Source: Pleurotus djamor (Eukaryota; Basidiomycota; Agaricomycetes; Agaricales; Pleurotaceae). Taken from it: a stretch of DNA of 64,000 nt. The stretch lies in assembly GCA_029747585.1 (NCBI GenBank), contig JAPEVF010000027.1, forward strand, positions 1 to 64,000, written 5' to 3'. How positions within the stretch are numbered: position 1 is the first letter of the stretch; the number at the start of each line of letters is the position of its first letter. Below are positions 10,258-20,234 of this stretch, piece by piece. The position numbers and the translations under genes were made by a program. The notes beneath the pieces were generated by a model. The model had not been told where the DNA came from. It was given only the letters and a program-made list of their open reading frames with translations, and ran no database searches.

Positions 10258-12685
10258 ATGATGATGGGCCTTCACCACTCCGTCCTCTTCCTGACTCTGT
10301 CAGGGTTCGCTCTCGCATTGAATGACTGGACCCAACCATGTTTCGATGGCGAATGTGCGTATGATATGCCTGATAGCGCTGGAGTGTCGGGTATCTTAAA
10401 GTTGGTAAGTCGCACATCTTGTTCATATAATCCAAGATGAAATGACACGGTTTTACTCAGGTGGGCGAGCCGAAAGGTATCAGTGACATCACGCCAGCCG
10501 CTGGCTGGGTGATACTAGATTGCGACCCCAACGTACTCAACCAAGACGTTCGTCTTGTATGTGAATCTGATCACGATGAGTCTGGGTGTGGTCACCTCTT
10601 CGACTACCACGGTGCAAACAACAAACTGGTTAGGCTCCCCGAAAGTGTGCGTATCGACATGAATATCTCCCTACCATCTAACAACCACAATAGTGCGGGC
10701 ACGGGCCTTTCGCAAGAGTTGTTAACATGGCTCTAGCCACCGATCAAAGTCTCCCGGCACATGCATCGAACCGCATTCGTCGCAGAGATGGATCCCCTCC
10801 GCAAGTGCATATCCTCACTATTGACGACAACTTAGCACAGGTTGATCACTCACTGTATGTCAAGTGCTCATCTTCTCATCTCCACTTTTCTGACGCACCC
10901 ATAGGGCTGGTGATATCAAATTCTACTTTGTGGGAGTGCGTAGTATGAATTACATCTGCTGACTTTCCTCCTTACATTATGTTTCTTTCTTGCAGGTTAA
11001 CCAGCCGGGTCTTGACCTTAACCAGGCATTTGTCGATAACATCTTCTCCGACATAGGGAACTGGGTGTCTGGCGCTGCCAAAACCGTTGGGACAGCTATC
11101 TCAGATGCGGCTTCATGGGTTGGCGGCAAGGTCAAAGATCTTGGAGACATGATCAAAAGTACGTATAATCATGGGCCGTATCTTCCTTGACTGACCTTCC
11201 CCAGATAAGACCCATTTCGAAATCAAGCCTACCGTCGAGACGGAAAACATCAGTCTAACAGCCAACGTCGTTCTCTCGGAGGGTGCTGGCTCACTATCCG
11301 TGACCAAGTTCTGCCCAGACAACCCACCCAAACTTGAGGCTGTTGTCGATAGCAAGGGATGGGTCCAAGTCAAAGCTGGCATCATCGTGGTCGGCAGTGT
11401 CTTACCTCCCAATATCGACCAATTCGCTGCTTTTGGAGGTTCGTTCCCGTCAAACCATTGAAGAGCATTGTTAAGATGATTTTTCCTAGGTATCAACGGC
11501 CAAGTTGATGCTAAGTTACATTTCAATGTACACTGGGAGGTTAGCATACTTCCTGTCGCTCCCACATCGCAATCTCTGAAGGGTTCTATCTATTTATAGG
11601 GTGGCTTCAAATTTGACAAGAAGATTGTCAGTGATATCGGACTTCCAGGTTTTAGTATTCCTGGGTACGCCTTTCAGTGCGATTCCATACTGAACGCTAA
11701 CAACCGTTCAGTGTCATTACAATTGGCCCCTCTATTACCCTCAAGGGCAAGGTTGAAGGCCATGTCGAGCTAGACGTTCTCGCAGATGCCCATTTGGCGT
11801 ACGTATTTGATTCCCTGGAGCTCTGGTACCCCAAGGCGCAGGAGGGACTTGGCAAACACAAGGGAATTAAGAGCCAGAAATCTAGTGAGCTCGCCCCCCT
11901 CTTTGAAGTGCTTCCCCTTTTTTGACGGTGGTCAACAACAGACCTGAAGCTTCAAGCGGCGGCGCACATCGAGGCCAAAGGAATACTTCGTGGAACGATT
12001 TCTCCTGAAGTTCATTTCGGCGTCTCAGTCCTAAATGGCGCAGGGAGCGCGACGATATACGTTGGAGCTGATGCATGGCTTCAAGCCACTGTTTCAGCTG
12101 CGCTCGATGCGTCTGCCAATATCAAAGGTGCTACGCCCCCAAAGTCAGCCCCCAAGGCTGGTGCAAAGGGTGGTAAACACCGTCGCGCCCTCACGCTTGA
12201 CTCCTCCGACGCACCTATCCGTCGTTCATCGTACACTCCCCCTTACAATCGACGAGCGCGACAGGACCTTGTAAACCGAGATGCCAGTGTGGGATTCAGC
12301 GGATGCTTCTGGTTGGATCTAGGCTTGAAACTCAAGGCCGGGGCGGAGGGGAAAATGTTTACTTGGAAGGCCGAGGCTGAGTTTACGATATGGGAAAGTC
12401 CTTCCTGGCAGCTCTTCCAGGTATGTCGCAGAAGTCCTCCTGGAATTGGCGTATCTAACAGCCACCCTCTCTGTAGAAATGTTGGGCTGTCGGCAAAGCG
12501 ACTCAAGCAGTATCTAAGAAACCGACTTGGACTTTGGAATCATTGGCTAAGGATGCCGCCTCAAAGGCGTGTCAACCAGCTAATATGGGGCAAGAGATTT
12601 CTGAAGACGTTCCGGAGAAAAAGTGAGCCCTCTTTCGCTCCTGATTGGAGACGCCTTAACAGTCATTCAATTTAGGTGGAATTAA
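10258..12685 (+). CDS. Secreted protein with GFSIPG motif (DUF7223-like), function unknown
   Basis: Multi-exon gene; the ATG at 10258 is followed by two more ATG codons and a clear signal peptide (MMMGLHHSVLFLTLSGFALA). The mature protein begins LNDWTQPCFDGECAYD. Then come GEPKGISDITPAAGWVILDC, SGCGHLFDYHG, and a Gly/Ala-rich segment (11020-11160) with two similar halves (IGNWVSGAAKTVG, ASWVGGKVKDLG). The C-terminal half carries GLPGFSIPGVITIGPSITL, which I associate with a family of secreted fungal beta-sandwich-like proteins of unknown role, and SGCFWLDLGLKLKAGAEG. A basic stretch (KHRRAL, IRRSS, YNRRAR) lies near 12180-12260. The last codons (KWN, stop at 12683-12685) follow a short intron. 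Each junction I checked keeps frame. Function cannot be stated. Confidence 0.7.
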
Positions 12686-12781
12686 ACGAGAGGTTATATA
12701 AGTTAAGGACGAGACTTGTAAGCGAACGCCAATCAAAGCCACCTTTACGCTGATGTGCGGCGGATGTGCTTGAGAGCTCCC

Positions 12782-13992
12782 TCACGCTGAGCCTTGTTCC
12801 CTACACCTAAACGCCCTGACCTGTTTTCTCATTCTGTCTCCTTGAACTGCGAACTTGGGAGTTAAAACGATTGCCTTGTAGAGAATCAAAAATCTTGGCT
12901 TACGCGGGGTAAACTCAGTCATGCAGCTATCGTAGGAATAATCCATGTAGTTGTCTGAAGAGTACATCTCAAAACTTTGTTCATGGGCGCCAGTCAGTCG
13001 GAATCAACTCACGCATTGGATCGCCCCTCTGGAGATCCTCCACGCTATTACCCGGACATGTTTTCTTCATTTGAGGGCAACCTTGCGTCGGGTTCAACTC
13101 CGGAGGTGTGTCATCGACGTAGTCCCCCGCTCCCATGCAAGCATTACCTTGGAATGTATGATAGAGTCCCAGCCAATGCCCGGTCTCATGGGTCAAAGTC
13201 TCCAGCAATCATCGCCGTCAGTTGACACAAGTTGCAGTCGGCGTGGAAAAGTGACCTACCTGTCCAACGTTGTAGTTCGTCGCCGATCCACCTGGGAACG
13301 CCTCCCACAAGATGACTACACCATCATCTACTTTATTTTCCACATAACTTGACGGGAATGTCGCATATCCCAGTAAGCCCTCGCATCCCTCAAATCCGAC
13401 TGAATACACATTCAAGGTCTTGACATCCCCAGAACGTAGGGCGGTCTTCATATCCGTTTGCTGAGAAGTTTCGGGGCACGCATTTGAGTACCAATCTGGA
13501 TTAATGATGACCTTGATACTGGCGAGTACGAAACGAATGTCGTGGGCGGCGTAGGCGGCGTTCATCACTTTGATCTGCCGTGTGATTTGTCCCTCTCTTT
13601 CGTGGACATAGATGACATGAGAGACAGTGCGTGAGGCATATTCGAGGAGGTGACTTACGTGACATGACCTACTTTGTCATCCTTCGCGATGATATGAAAG
13701 TTCACTGGGATGGGTTCGCTCGTGTAAGGGCAAACCGGATTTGGTGAATCATCGCTATTTTCCAAATTTTCAGTGACTTGTTGGAACAGTTCCTCAGCGG
13801 CCTTCACTGTCTCCGGAGATGGATTGGACTCGCAGACTCTAGGGAGTGCTATAATATCAGAAAATGAGATGACGAGATGCTGAGGTCAACTCGCCTTGTT
13901 ACAAGCGGTTCAATGGCATCCGTTTGTGGGTGAACGGATGAAAGATGGAGAAGAGCAATGCAAAGGAGAGTCGTGAGGAGTTTTCTACACAT
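12782..13992 (-). CDS. Secreted M43 (pappalysin-like) metalloprotease
   Basis: Start at 13992: [19 protein letters not shown] is a signal peptide. After an intron comes [17 protein letters not shown], then [19 protein letters not shown], then [20 protein letters not shown]. The zinc site is [11 protein letters not shown] (HExxHxxGxxH), followed by [21 protein letters not shown] and [15 protein letters not shown], where the Met of the YMDY turn marks a metzincin. The last exon reads [12 protein letters not shown] and stops at 12782. This is the order found in fungal extracellular metalloproteases of family M43B, which digest protein outside the cell. Intron 1 is best spliced with a GC donor (AAG|GCGAGT) because GT choices break the frame. 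Converges on the neighbouring plus-strand gene (96 bp between stops). Confidence 0.88.
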
Positions 13993-14043
13993 GGCGGGAC
14001 GAAGAGTGTTAGAAGATGCGCGACAGGGCCTATAAAAACTGGT

Positions 14044-14050
14044 CTTTATA
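14044..14050 (-). promoter_or_regulatory. TATA box of the M43 protease gene
   Basis: On the minus strand TATAAAG lies about 52-58 bp upstream of the ATG at 13992. Confidence 0.45.
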
Positions 14051-14290
14051 GCAGCCACTGAGCTTGACCCCTAGCGCGGTCGCTCAGGGGTAATGAACTC
14101 AGTCTCAGCAACGAGGCGTACCAGGTCACAAGAGCGTGTCTGACTTCCGTAGTGTGCGTTTGGGGTATGTATCCCAAACGCATTTTTCACGCCACAGCCT
14201 CGTATTAATAGCAACACCAAGCCTCTATAATTAAAGCAGAGAGGATAAATAGACTAGACTAACGCATAAGGGAGGGTATACTAAAGGTTA

Positions 14291-14580
14291 TACTGTCCGT
14301 GCATGTAGGGAGGCAACCGGCCGTGCAGCGTTACCCGAAAAATAGTTTCAACGTTGGCGACGGGGACAAAAAATCGCGTTACACAGACGATTTTTGGCAA
14401 CGGGCCGACAGAAAAAAGGCATCTTTTCGTCGTTTGATAGCATTTTCAAGGAAAGTTTGGGAGAGGTAACGCTCCGGATAGGCGACTGGCCTCGCGTTAC
14501 GCGTTACAAAATGCAATTTAGGCGACGCAACCGGTACTCCGTTACGCGTTACCGTTGCCTCCCTACATGCAAGGACAGTA
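14291..14580. mobile_element. 290-bp MITE with 27-bp terminal inverted repeats
   Basis: The left end (14291-14317) begins TACTGTCCGTGCATGTAGGG and the right end (14554-14580) is its reverse complement with one mismatch (G versus T at the ninth base). The terminal TA on both sides may be the duplicated target. The interior has no ORF of note and repeats the word GCGTTAC at least five times, several as CGCGTTACGCGTTAC-like doublets. Size, repeats and lack of coding sequence fit a non-autonomous DNA transposon. It lies between the M43 promoter and the 3' end of the F-box-like gene; the flanks 13993-14290 hold the M43 promoter. Confidence 0.8.
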
Positions 14581-14603
14581 TCAACACTCATCTAAGGCCG
14601 TGT

Positions 14604-15609
14604 CTAACGGTCTTGCCCGCCTCTTTCCTCAACAACTCGTCGAACACAGATAATCTCTTCCGCAAGATCCCAGAAATCCAGAGTTTCCGAAGAGGCCCCA
14701 CTCCAGTCTACTAATAGCTTCGTAAATGGTCGAAGGAGGAGATTGGGCGTTACTTCGTGATCGAGCGGCCGATACGAGTCTGCACCAATCACAACCCTCG
14801 GGTCAGCCTTGCCATTGATATATTGCTCCAACTGCACGGTTTCATGATGTGTCAGGCTAGCGGCCACATGGATGATACAAACGCGCAGATTCGGAGGCAT
14901 TAGAGGTGACATGGAAGCTCGCGAGGGTATCCGTGAAGGGTAGTCTTCACAGAAGAATAGATGTGTGAGTTCGGACAGTTCGGATATGACGAGACGCCAT
15001 TTGTATAGGTCGGGACTGCAGACGTCCAGGCGTTCTACACGACGTAGAGGGTGATCTGAAGGTAGAGGGTCGTCTGGGTCGGCGACGACGTGGCTAAGAT
15101 CTATAGATAGGCGACGGAGAGAGCGACACGGAGATAAGTCGATGAGAGGCGATGGAAGAGTCTTGGAACGAACTCTCCAATACGAGAGGCTGATGATGTT
15201 GGTGCACATTGGAACTATCTGAGCGACGGCCGTGGGGTCAACATCGTTTGATAGGCTTAGCACACGGACTCGCGAAGGCAGGTTTAATGAAGGTTGTGAT
15301 AAGACGGTAGAAAAGAGCCCTGCCTGGTGGTTGGATTTCAAGCAGGCCGCCCGATAAAGGATTGGATACAACCTGATAGTAATCAAAGCAATGAGAAATT
15401 GAGGAATCTTGAAGGGTACGAAGGGCTGACCAAGTTCGATATAAATGACAGACTCGGATAAGCTGCAAGGCTGTCTGAGTGCCCAGCTCGGCGGCAACCT
15501 CGACGATGAGGCGCTCGACGTCAACAGGTAGATGCTGAAGCTGAAGGGGGACGTCGGGAGCAGCGTTCTGCGAAACAAGCCCAGTATGTGAGTGGATGTC
15601 GATTCCCAT
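14604..15609 (-). CDS. F-box-like protein of unknown target
   Basis: Two exons, 15609-15431 and 15372-14604, join through a 58-nt intron (TG|GTCAGC ... TATCAG|G) to 315 residues. The first exon carries LPVDVERLIVEVAAELG and LIRVCHLYRTW, and the second begins LYPILYRAACLK. This matches the start of F-box-like proteins in mushrooms, where a short F-box-related helical region leads into leucine-rich repeats. The rest has repeat-like leucine spacing (CTNIISLSYW, CRSLRRLSIDLSHV, LRRVERLDVC, LSELTHLFFCED, PNLRVCIIHVA) and ends in a domain with WSGASSETLDFWDLAEEI. A longer frame running to 15911 is open by chance. Substrate unknown. Assignment rests on pattern only. Confidence 0.6.
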
Positions 15610-16579
15610 TGTTGAGGTTTGAGAAGACTTGTTGCAGCATGCGCAGGCCAGCTGGCATCGAGACGCTTATCATTTTTATGCAGTTCGCGGAAAACATGTT
15701 TTCCGTAACGCCGAAAACTGGAGGGAGATAAAACAAATAGACCTGGTCTAGGCCCGGCCAGGCTTTGCCGTCGTCCGGGGGTGGCGGTGCAAAATAACCT
15801 TTCCTTCCCATCAAAAACCAACCACCGATGGCACTCGTTAGCACTTCCACGAACTTGCACAGATACGGACTGAAAAACATGATCGTTGCGTTTGAATACT
15901 ACGCAAGACAAGGAAATTCCTTTTGTCGATTTTCTCGGCCTTTCATCGACATCTCCAGCGCCCAGCCTTGGCCTGAGTTCAGCACTCTGTTAGATAAAGC
16001 GAGATAAGGAAACAATCACTGGCAGTCGACATATCTGACTCTGGAGACGTTCGTCACATGCGTGCACGTCCTACCATCAGTATTTCTTGGGTCTCCACCC
16101 TAAGGGTAGTGTGACTGGGCTGGCTATGTTTCGGGTCTTCGTCGGTTGTCTGTCCCTGCTTTCTGGCCCGTGCACTCGTCGTTTGGAACGGTGCCCTCTG
16201 TTTGAACGTACATCCCGGACCGCCCGCACTCCGTGCTACAGTGAAGCGCATCCCCGCGTTACTCCCTTTCATTCATAAAAAGCTGTTAAACCCCCGTTTG
16301 ATCCATCTTGATTTCTCCGCAAGCTGTTGAACATCGCGTCGACATAGAGTTACCCAGGTAAATTTGGAGAGGTGGTTGTGTTGTAACATGGCCGCACCCC
16401 TCCCGGGCCGCCAGCCAAGTCACCACACTGATCGTCGGCGTCTTGACGAGGGTGTATCGGAAAATCTTTTACCGACATGACTTTCTTGCTTGGAAAATGC
16501 TAGGAGATGGTGAGGTATAAATTGATAGGCTTCTCCCCCAAACCCTTCAACAAAATCCTCCTTGTCTTCCGAGCTCGAC
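15610..16579. other. Divergent promoter region between F-box-like and pectate lyase genes
   Basis: No convincing gene. A long open frame on the minus strand from 15911 continues through this stretch but its protein has no conserved look before the F-box-like start. Confidence 0.4.
16516..16523 (+). promoter_or_regulatory. TATA box of the pectate lyase gene
   Basis: TATAAATT lies 57-64 bp upstream of the ATG at 16580. Confidence 0.5.
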
Positions 16580-18225
16580 ATGTCCTCGCTAAGAAATCTG
16601 GTTGTTTTGGCTCTCGCGTCTGCCTCCTACGTTGCCGCTGCCGTCCCAGTTTACGGCCAATGTGGAGGCAGTAACTGGACTGGTAAGTAATTGAGTGGCG
16701 TTTCACTTAGCACACACTCTAATACCCTGCTTATTTGTTTAGGCGAAACGTCATGGTGAGCCAGTATTCATGCTAGAGACAACAGGCGGTCAATATTCAA
16801 TCTCCCCATCCCAGCGAGTCTGGTTCTTCTTGCGTTTTCCAAGTAGGTGTTACTCCCTTAGCTGTAGCCAAGGCAACACATGCTAACTGGCTTCCAATTT
16901 TACAGAACGAATGGTACTCCCAGTGCTTGCCAGGCTCAGGCGGCGGGGCAACGTCCGCATCCTCAACAAGGACTTCGGCTTCGTCCACCAGGACCACGTC
17001 CTCCTCCACGCGCACAACTTCTGCCCCTTCCAGTACCGTCGCGCCACCCGCAGGAATCACCACGGTCTTGCCCGCCTCTGCTGTTCGTCCACTTCCTTTC
17101 CCGCTTAGCCCATTGTATACTGATATTTTGGATCTAGGGCTACACTGCGCTCCCTACTGCCAGCGTTATCTCGGGCTCTTTTGACGGGCACATGGTCAAA
17201 TTCGACCGTAAAGGAAGCAGTACGTATCAAGACCCTCCACGGGGTTGTATACCTGCTTGCTCACCCTTTGTATCACCTTTCCAGGCGGAGCTTGCCAAGA
17301 GCAAACCGAGACTGGCGAAGAGGATGCTGTTTTCATCCTCCAACCTGGCGCGTCAATCTCCAACGTCATCATTGGCAAAGATCAAGCCGAAGGTAAGTCA
17401 ACTCTGCCGCAGTTGGGATGGTTCCTGTGTGTTCAATTTCCCCACTCAGGTATCCACTGTCGAGGACCATGCACTGTCACCAACGTTTGGTGGGAAGATG
17501 TTTGCGAAGGTAAGACCTTGGGTTATTCTTTCTGCGACAAAATGATATTGACTGGCGTCATCTAGACGCTATCACGGTTAGTCTATATTTGATAGCGACT
17601 CAAGGTTTCCCTCGGTTAAACTGTTTCCCATATAGATCAAGCAAACTGGATCTGGCGATGTGTCTACCATCAACGGTGGTGGTGCCTTCCACGCCTCAGA
17701 TAAGATTGTCCAACACAATGGTGCTGGCTTGGTGAAGATTTCCAACTTCTTCGCTTCCGACTTCGGTGAGTCTCCTTCCACTTGACTTGGGTAATACAAC
17801 GTCTTATCCAAATATCAACAGGTAAACTCTATCGTGGATGCGGTAACTGTGCTACGAGCCATGAACGTCACGTCCAAGTCACCAACGTGAGTGCTTTATA
17901 CTGATGGTTTACGAGTGTATTTCATCTCAGATTAACTTTGACTTTCTCCAGGTCTGCTTGAAAGATGGAAAGGAAGGTGTCGGTATCAACACCAACTGGG
18001 GTGATACCGCCGTTCTCTCTAGCGTCAAAATCAGCGGCAAACCATCTGCGGCGAACGTGTGCTGTGCTTACAAGGGTGTTGCGAAAGGCTCTGAGCCTTC
18101 CAAGATCGGCTGGTGAGTTGAAATCTACTCATTTTCTAAAGTGGACGGTGCTGACTAGTTTTTCACCCAGCGGTGACTCGCAAAGCGCCTGCCAATATAC
18201 GCAATCAGCCGTTGGCTCTTGCTAG
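16580..18225 (+). CDS. Secreted PL3 pectate lyase with N-terminal CBM1
   Basis: Signal peptide [20 protein letters not shown], then a cellulose-binding CBM1 module assembled from four exons: [27 protein letters not shown] and [10 protein letters not shown], with the four expected cysteines. A Ser/Thr linker ([18 protein letters not shown]) follows. The lyase domain shows [74 protein letters not shown] and [14 protein letters not shown], a cysteine-rich parallel beta-helix typical of family PL3, ending [13 protein letters not shown]3 enzymes cleave polygalacturonate by beta-elimination and need calcium; acts outside the cell on plant wall pectin. The CBM1 exons are very short: exon 2 is 13 nt (16743-16755) and exon 3 is 28 nt (16815-16842). 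Confidence 0.93.
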
Positions 18226-18513
18226 GTCTCTACATAAACAAGTATCTTACCGGTGTTGAATCAGTGTGACCTATAAGTTCATTTTTTGGACTGTAACTTC
18301 TTGAAAATTGAATATGATGTGAATTGTTATCTTGGCTACATAAAGGAACCATTTTGAGCGGGAGAGCATTCGGACGGAATTGTAAGTCGACTTGGAATCT
18401 GGATGCTCCCCTTCAGATCGTCAACCGTGACGTTCAAATCATCGTCGTCGACGGTACTATAATATATGTTAAAGATACATAAATAGACAGACCGAGTCGC
18501 CTGTATCCACAAA

Positions 18514-20014
18514 TTAACCGTAATTACACCAAACATTCCCCCAAGGATCTTGTGGTACACCAACAACGCCAGCGCCCTGTTTCCCATCATGATCCCCAGT
18601 ATCAATGTATCCAACGCCGTAAGTTGCTGCAGCATTGAATCTTCTCACTGGGCATGCAAAGCCCAGGAAGTTCGGACACGCTCGATCAACGGCGTGACAT
18701 GTCTCTAAGCACGGTAGCAGCATCGTCCAGTCCCGTGTAGCCTGGGGGAAATTGGGATTGCGCTGAGGTGTTGTTGAAGATTGAGGCAGTAAAGCAGAGA
18801 AGACTTGTTGCGGCCCTCCTTCGGTTGGTTGGGCACCCAACCCCGTCTCACTCGGGGATGCAGGAGTACGGGTGAAGGAACCGGGGTCGCTTGGACTCGT
18901 TTCGCCACACCGTGGAAAGCTAATGGTACATAACCACCTGCGATACTCGCGTTGGCAATCTGCGCATGAAACCAACGGAGAGTAATAATCATGACCACAT
19001 GCGAAAGTGAGGAGTGACGCGGTGAAATTGGCGATGCCCGATATGATGGGTTGAGATATATCTTCCGGAATGCTGGCGGCATCGTAGAGGGGGGCTGCAG
19101 CTGGGGGAGGGGGTAGAGGAACGGAATAGGCAATACCGGGGCAGTATGGAAGCGACGCTACAAGAGGGCAAGCAAACGATGCCGACTTGGTGGTGAACAT
19201 GATCGGTCCGCTGACGCGTGTTCCTTCTTGAGTAATATACACCGTGTAATTCGTTGAAGGAGTCAGTCCCCCGATCAGCCATTGGTTTCTCCAACCACTC
19301 TGGTCTTTCGGCCAAGGTGCCTCGCGTTCACTGCGACCTTCGGATGGCTGCGAGCGCAGCGCACAGCCGGTTTTGGGTAAGCTGGACAGAGTATTCGATG
19401 AAGTGGGTGAAAGGAACAATGTGAAATTGAATGGGCTTGAGTCTATTGGAGCGGGAAGGGAAGCATTTGCGGCTGGTAGCGTGTAATTAGGGTATTTGGG
19501 CTCTTCGAAGGAAAGATTGACGAAGGGGGAAGAAAATATGAGAGCTTGATTGGACGTGGTATCCCCAAGTAATGGAAGAGCGGCCAAGCGTTCATGAATG
19601 GGTCCTACATTCAGGTCAGCTACGATCTAAAATGCGCGCTCACGACCACTCACCGGTATCAGAAAAACTGACTTCAAAGGGTGTTGATCCAGCACCTTCA
19701 ACGCCGAGTACCCCGCCATTCGGAAATGCACCTGTCCAGTTTCCCATTCCTTCATTGAGCTGGATCTCAAACACATTTTCCCCCAATGTAAATCCAGGAC
19801 TGTCGGACGTCGACGAGTTGCTCACGAAGAATCGAGGTGACGAGCCAGATGCACATAGCGCTACGGATACGGTGCCCTGATCAGCGTTCGGTAAGGTGAA
19901 AAACGGCGTCGTTGGGCTGGTGAAGGAAAAGACATTGTTGAGCGCAAGTTGCTGTCTTGTTTGCGCGTGAGCTATCGCAGTAGCAAGAAGCCAGACAAGG
20001 GCCTCGGGGAGCAT
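18514..20014 (-). CDS. MID1: Mid1-type stretch-activated calcium channel subunit
   Basis: Two exons (20014-19654 and 19604-18514) encode 483 residues. It starts with a signal peptide (MLPEALVWLLATAIAHAQ). The middle has many N-glycosylation sites (NSST, NWTG, NLSF, NYTL, NASL, NFTL, NYTV, NFTA). The C-terminal third is the cysteine-rich region that defines the family: CPGIAYSVPLP, FACGHDYYSPLVSCADC, YRRWLCTISFPRC, LPCLETCHAVDRACPNFLGF, CPVRRFN and DPWGNVWCNYG at the end. Mid1 works with the Cch1 pore in the plasma membrane and ER to admit calcium during mating, stress and tip growth. It lies head to head with the valyl-tRNA synthetase gene, 220 bp apart. Length is a little under yeast Mid1 (about 548 residues). 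Confidence 0.92.
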
Positions 20015-20234
20015 GCTAGTAGTGGCTGAGAGTATTTGGCGTGTGCCAAGAACTTGAAGATGAGAACTTTGAAGGCGAAATTGGCAATGTCACCTGTCAC
20101 ACGCGCGTCACATTTATTCAGTCACTCGAACGAGTCACGTTTAGTCACACCTCCAACACCATATATGGATGATCTTACATCGATATCTGTATTCTGCCCT
20201 CCGACCTCCAGTTTCCCTGCGCGTTTTCACCAGA

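Noticed and set aside
14604..15911. A single 435-residue ORF
   Set aside because: Only the part after 15372 is conserved-looking in that frame; splicing with an exon at 15609-15431 gives a better F-box-like start.
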